Of a stretch of DNA of 64,000 bases, positions 63,325-64,000 are shown one piece after another (positions within the stretch are counted from its first letter, which is position 1; each line of letters opens with the position of its first letter). The translations under genes were made by a program, and so were the position numbers. The notes under the pieces are model-generated. The model was not told the DNA's origin and searched no databases. It was given only the letters and a program-made list of their open reading frames with translations. Source of the stretch: Oscillospiraceae bacterium (GTDB taxonomy: Bacteria > Bacillota > Clostridia > Oscillospirales > CAG-272); contig SVSR01000002.1 in assembly GCA_015064205.1 (NCBI GenBank), forward strand, positions 86,567-150,566, read 5' to 3'.

Positions 63325-63553
63325 GGTCAAGCTGTCGCGGGAAGCGGTAGCGGGAGACGGTCCTTGAAAATTGAACAACAGACGAGGAAGTACAAAGCGT
63401 GTGAAGCGTCTCGAGAGAGATGAAGATACGTAAAGATACGACCAAGCACAAGAGAACTCGACAATTCTTTTGACAAAGTAAAAAGAAGCAAGAATTAAAA
63501 ACTCTAAGTAAGCTATGTAAGCACCAAGTAAATTGGTGAGTATATAAACAAAA
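63325..63553 (+). other. rRNA operon leader
   Basis: About 230 bases between P2 and mature 16S. CCTTGAAAATTGAACAAC (from 63362) resembles the boxA-like antitermination sequence of Clostridial rrn leaders. The stretch 63420-63550 should hold the RNase III processing strand that pairs beyond 16S. An antisense open frame here (63245-63556) is considered chance. Confidence 0.6.

Positions 63554-64000
<447 letters not shown>

Overview
The window looks like about 64 kb around the chromosomal replication origin of a spore-forming, low-to-mid GC Clostridia. The closest fit is a gut or rumen Oscillospirales (Ruminococcaceae-like) lineage. Reasons: the Firmicute order rpmH-rnpA-yidD-yidC-jag-mnmE | dnaA-dnaN-recF-remB-gyrB-gyrA, the sporulation genes spoIIGA-sigE and spoVG, a dgt-dnaG-rpoD operon, a dockerin-bearing secreted protein, and the 16S rRNA 5' third. 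The genus is not resolved. I see no insertion sequence, prophage, CRISPR array or tRNA gene.

Left region, 1-4.0 kb: a minus-strand operon of a U32-family protein, a HAD phosphatase, murI and recG (cut by the window edge). It is fired from a strong promoter that lies face to face with the promoter of the next operon. 4.1-14.3 kb: plus-strand housekeeping (dut-maf-nth-cinA, galactokinase, a small membrane protein, walJ-like, rlmH, thiI, rny, a CDF cation exporter). alaS (minus) follows. 17.4-26.4 kb: plus-strand ComEC-like hydrolase, spoIIGA-sigE, rpmE, hflX, a YigZ-family gene, dgt, dnaG (split by a one-base frameshift) and the primary sigma factor. 26.7-33 kb: a solitary solute-binding-like lipoprotein; then minus-strand murC-yqeG-endonuclease IV-like, efp and an acidic zinc-ribbon protein; then spoVG.

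Origin region, 33-52 kb: minus-strand rpmH-rnpA-yidD-yidC-jag-mnmE diverge from plus-strand dnaA, dnaN-recF-remB-gyrB, gyrA-lipoprotein, recA-recX-rimO-pgsA. The dnaA-dnaN gap carries an origin-like layout: a 9-mer TTTTCAACA, a C-run, then four CTA triplets (a DnaA-trio-like element). The usual DnaA box TTATCCACA was not seen in the gaps around dnaA. The DnaA protein itself has a rewritten recognition helix (RNYST where nearly all bacteria have RDHTT or RDHST). This pairing of an altered initiator with altered boxes is the most interesting thing in the window. The same 9-mer is clustered again between gyrB and gyrA.

Right region, 52-64 kb: a MORN-repeat membrane protein, an unknown membrane protein, serS, then the chromosome-partition block parB-parA-(two parS sites)-noc-like, rsmG, mnmG, a YbaK-type deacylase, ddl and prmC, all on the minus strand. 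Last comes a plus-strand rRNA operon with tandem promoters and the first ~447 nt of 16S. In most Firmicutes mnmG-rsmG-noc-parA-parB follows mnmE on the other side of the origin, so the block has been moved. It would now be transcribed against the replication fork, as would the 4-14 and 17-26 kb genes on the left arm.
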